Below, piece by piece: positions 61,878 to 64,000 of a stretch of DNA of 64,000 bases. Source of the stretch: Ophiocordyceps camponoti-saundersi (nom. inval.) (taxonomy: Eukaryota; Ascomycota; Sordariomycetes; Hypocreales; Ophiocordycipitaceae); the NCBI GenBank assembly GCA_003339415.1, contig PDHQ01000179.1, forward strand, positions 1 through 64,000, in the 5' to 3' direction. Under the pieces are notes generated by a model. That model saw nothing but the letters and a program-made list of their open reading frames with translations. It had not been told where the DNA came from and searched no databases. The translations under genes were made by a program, and so were the position numbers. Positions within the stretch are counted from its first letter, which is position 1. The number at the start of each line of letters is the position of its first letter.

Positions 61878-63844
61878 ATGTCGGGAAATCACGCTATCGG
61901 TAATCGCAACAGTACACCGGAGGCCAATAGCGCTTCACTGCGACCTCCGTCAGCTCGAACCCCTGGGGCAGGTAGTCCTCTCCGCGCCTCTGCCGACATG
62001 GCCTCGATCACGGCCACATCGTCGAATCGCATTCGCCCCTCATCGGATTTTTATGGACAACCCTACCAAGCACTATGTCAAGCGACCACGGACAACGATG
62101 CTCAGGACAAAATTGCCCTGCAATGGATCGCCGATATCGACCAGTATGAAACAACTTTGGAGGAAATGGCCGCGGCCACTTTGGATCAGGACTTCAAAGA
62201 TGAATTGAGCGCCATTGAGCAATGGTTCCGGGTTTTGAGCGAAGCCGAACGAACTGCCGCCCTCTATGCACTTCTGCAACAAACCACCCAGGTGCAAATC
62301 CGGTTTTTCATACAAGTTCTGCAGCAAATGGGCAAGAGCCATCCCATGTCAGGAGTTCTATCGCCTGCCAATTTTGACAAGGGTTGGTTATGGATTATTG
62401 ATCGTCATTGTCGAACCTCATTTGACTAAGTCTTTAGATCCGATGTCGAATCGTCTTAATGACGCTATGAATAAATTAAACGTGGATGCAGCCATGAACT
62501 CCTTCACACGCTCCCCAGCTATCTCGTCAGGTTCCAAGCGAAACTCCGGACTAGATCCTTCGACCATCACTGCCATGTTTCCTGATGCGGCTGCCGCTAT
62601 AGCTACAGAAAAGGCCAAGTTCACTCAACAGACGGGCAATTCCCCGTCAAGTCGCAATAGCACTGTTGTCGATTCAAGAGGCTCAGTAGCTGGTAGTGGA
62701 ATATCCAGCTCACAGGAGGCCCGAGACGGCGGTGTCGGCAATCCGGCATCCCCATGGGGAGGAGGTGCTGATCATCCCTTCGCCAAAGCTTCTGGCCCGC
62801 AGCCCCCCATGGGCCAATTCGTGCAGCCCCCGCCCTCAGGCGGGCTCAGGTCACCAAGACCGCAAGTGAGTAACTCAACCATTCAAAGTACGACAGTGAC
62901 GGCGCCGGAGAAAACAACGACCGATCTGCCCCTGCTTTCCCCATACAACGCTAGCGGTGGCAATTGGGCATCGATGGTGAATACCCCCATGGCTACGACT
63001 TTCAATGCCGGTAGCCCTAGCGGCGCCCAGGCCGATATGGTAGCCAATGCGACCGCTATGAAACTCGCAGCATTGTCTACAGTGAACAATCGCTTCGCAT
63101 TGGACGACGTGCGCAAATATCGCCGCACCCGCTCCAATGACGCGCCACTTAATGTCGTCGGCCAGAATAAAATGTCTCCGCCCACACAGAGTGTCAACCT
63201 TTCTGGCGCCAATATGGTCATGATCAACGAACACGGCCAGGTTTTGAGTCGTGAACAAATTGCGGCAATACAGGCTCAGCAGGGCCTTAGCTTGGCGGGA
63301 CAAAGGTCTCGTCCAAGTTCTCCTGGCATCGCTTTGCAGTCGGCCATGGGCACGACTTTGACGCAATTTAGCTCACCTCAGCACAATGGCTTTCTGAGTG
63401 CTTATGAGGGTCAGTCAACAGTGTTGAATAACGGTATGACTTCCGTGAATTTTAGTCAATTCGGTATCGGGAGTCACGAGGGCTATCTGTCGGACCACTC
63501 TGACCTTGTCCGCGGACGCTCCCCGAGGGGGAGAAGAGGAAGTTCTAAGCCGCCTGATGACCCAACAGATCCAGCTTTGCTTCAGGACATTCCCAGTTGG
63601 CTTCGAAGTTTACGACTACACAAATACACGGATAACTTAAGAGATATGAAGTGGACAGAGCTCATTGAGTTGGACGACAGGGCGCTCGAAGAACGAGGAG
63701 TCAATGCTCTCGGCGCCCGTAGAAAGATGCTTAAAGTGTTCGAACAAGTCAGAGGTGAGTCTCGCTGTGCATTTTGTCGCTAATCAATGACCCAAGATAT
63801 TAAGGTAATTCCTAGAAGCGAAAACAGACGGCAGGATTGCATAA
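61878..63844 (+). CDS. vts1: Vts1/Smaug-type RNA-binding protein, SAM domain, 616 aa, three exons
   Basis: Post-transcriptional regulator. In the Vts1/Smaug family the SAM domain binds short hairpins with a CNGG-type loop and directs mRNAs to deadenylation and decay. Exons are 61,878-62,382, 62,438-63,754 and 63,816-63,844. Introns are 55 bp (GTTGGT...CTTTAG) and 61 bp (GTGAGT...CCTAG, possible branch CTAAT near 63,780), both phase 1. Residues 72-158 form the conserved fungal N-terminal helical block ([14 protein letters not shown], then A-I-E-Q-W-F-R-V-L). Residues 170-550 are low-complexity Ser/Pro/Gly/Gln-rich. Residues 552-612 are the SAM domain ([14 protein letters not shown] ... [10 protein letters not shown]). 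The start at 61,878 (MSGNH) is preferred: it has A at -3 and fits the family N-terminus as I recall it. In-frame ATGs at 61,866, 61,869 and 61,872 would add MMMK. The gene is unaffected by RIP. Confidence 0.93.
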
Positions 63845-64000
63845 ACAGAGACAAAGAGAACTAATCTTGATCCTGCGAGACAAAGTCCGTGGCAGATGGG
63901 AGGATGGGAGTCATGTCTACGATCCTCCCGAGTCTGTTGCAAGGAGCTGAACATTTGAGTGGGAAATGAGCTACATCAAGTCACATCGGGAGGTTTGTAG
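63845..64000 (+). other. 3' flank / probable 3' UTR of vts1
   Basis: Normal base composition with CpA/TpG at ordinary levels. No further gene start and no clear polyadenylation signal within the remaining 156 bases. Confidence 0.6.

Noticed and set aside
62073..63366. Open frames on the minus strand and a second minus frame across vts1
   Set aside because: Mirror frames of the well-supported vts1 exons; no independent motif, and residue content is a shadow of the sense codons.

Overview
The window reads as filamentous ascomycete (Pezizomycotina) chromosome, most likely Eurotiomycetes. The one intact gene encodes a Vts1/Smaug-type SAM-domain protein whose N-terminal block resembles Aspergillus-type Vts1 proteins (family knowledge; no search was run). 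The rest, about 1-61,250, is an AT-rich block of mobile elements that has passed through repeat-induced point mutation (RIP). CpA and TpG are almost absent, TpA is hugely over-represented and CpG survives. Old reading frames are peppered with TAA/TAG where CAA, CAG, TGG or CGA once stood, but many are otherwise in frame and can still be recognised.

Left nest (1-24,440). A (ATT)n tract and a minus-strand coding remnant (family A) are followed by a less mutated GC pocket (1,246-1,904) and then a 1.85-kb repeat (family B, copy 1). B1 is split by two Gypsy elements. Gypsy C (2,945-16,702, TSD TTATT) is itself split by Copia F (8,995-15,098, TSD ATATA). Gypsy D (16,726-23,636, TSD GCTTA) lies 23 bp further on. 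With C and D removed, B1 aligns through both joints to the undivided copies B3 and B4.

Right nest (24,441-47,100). A Tad1-like LINE on the plus strand is interrupted by Copia G (25,487-42,981). Copia G is interrupted inside its RNase H by a 10.2-kb chromodomain Gypsy, element H (30,797-40,980, 604-bp LTRs, TSD AAAGC). Removing H and one TSD restores the Copia reading frame. All three Gypsy elements carry an extra open frame between pol and the 3' LTR: sense in H, antisense in C and D.

Repeat mosaic (47,100-61,250). This holds a second family A copy, a 453-bp tandem pair, simple repeats, three more family B copies, a solo LTR related to Gypsy D, and two ~600-bp tRNA-derived SINEs (minus strand, long TSDs). 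One SINE lies inside the solo LTR.

Euchromatic edge (61,250-64,000). At a 17-C tract the composition switches to normal genic sequence. A ~600-bp leader with two uORFs precedes vts1 (61,878-63,844; three exons, 616 codons). Vts1 would bind hairpin elements in mRNAs and promote their decay or silencing. It sits directly beside the RIP-mutated block.
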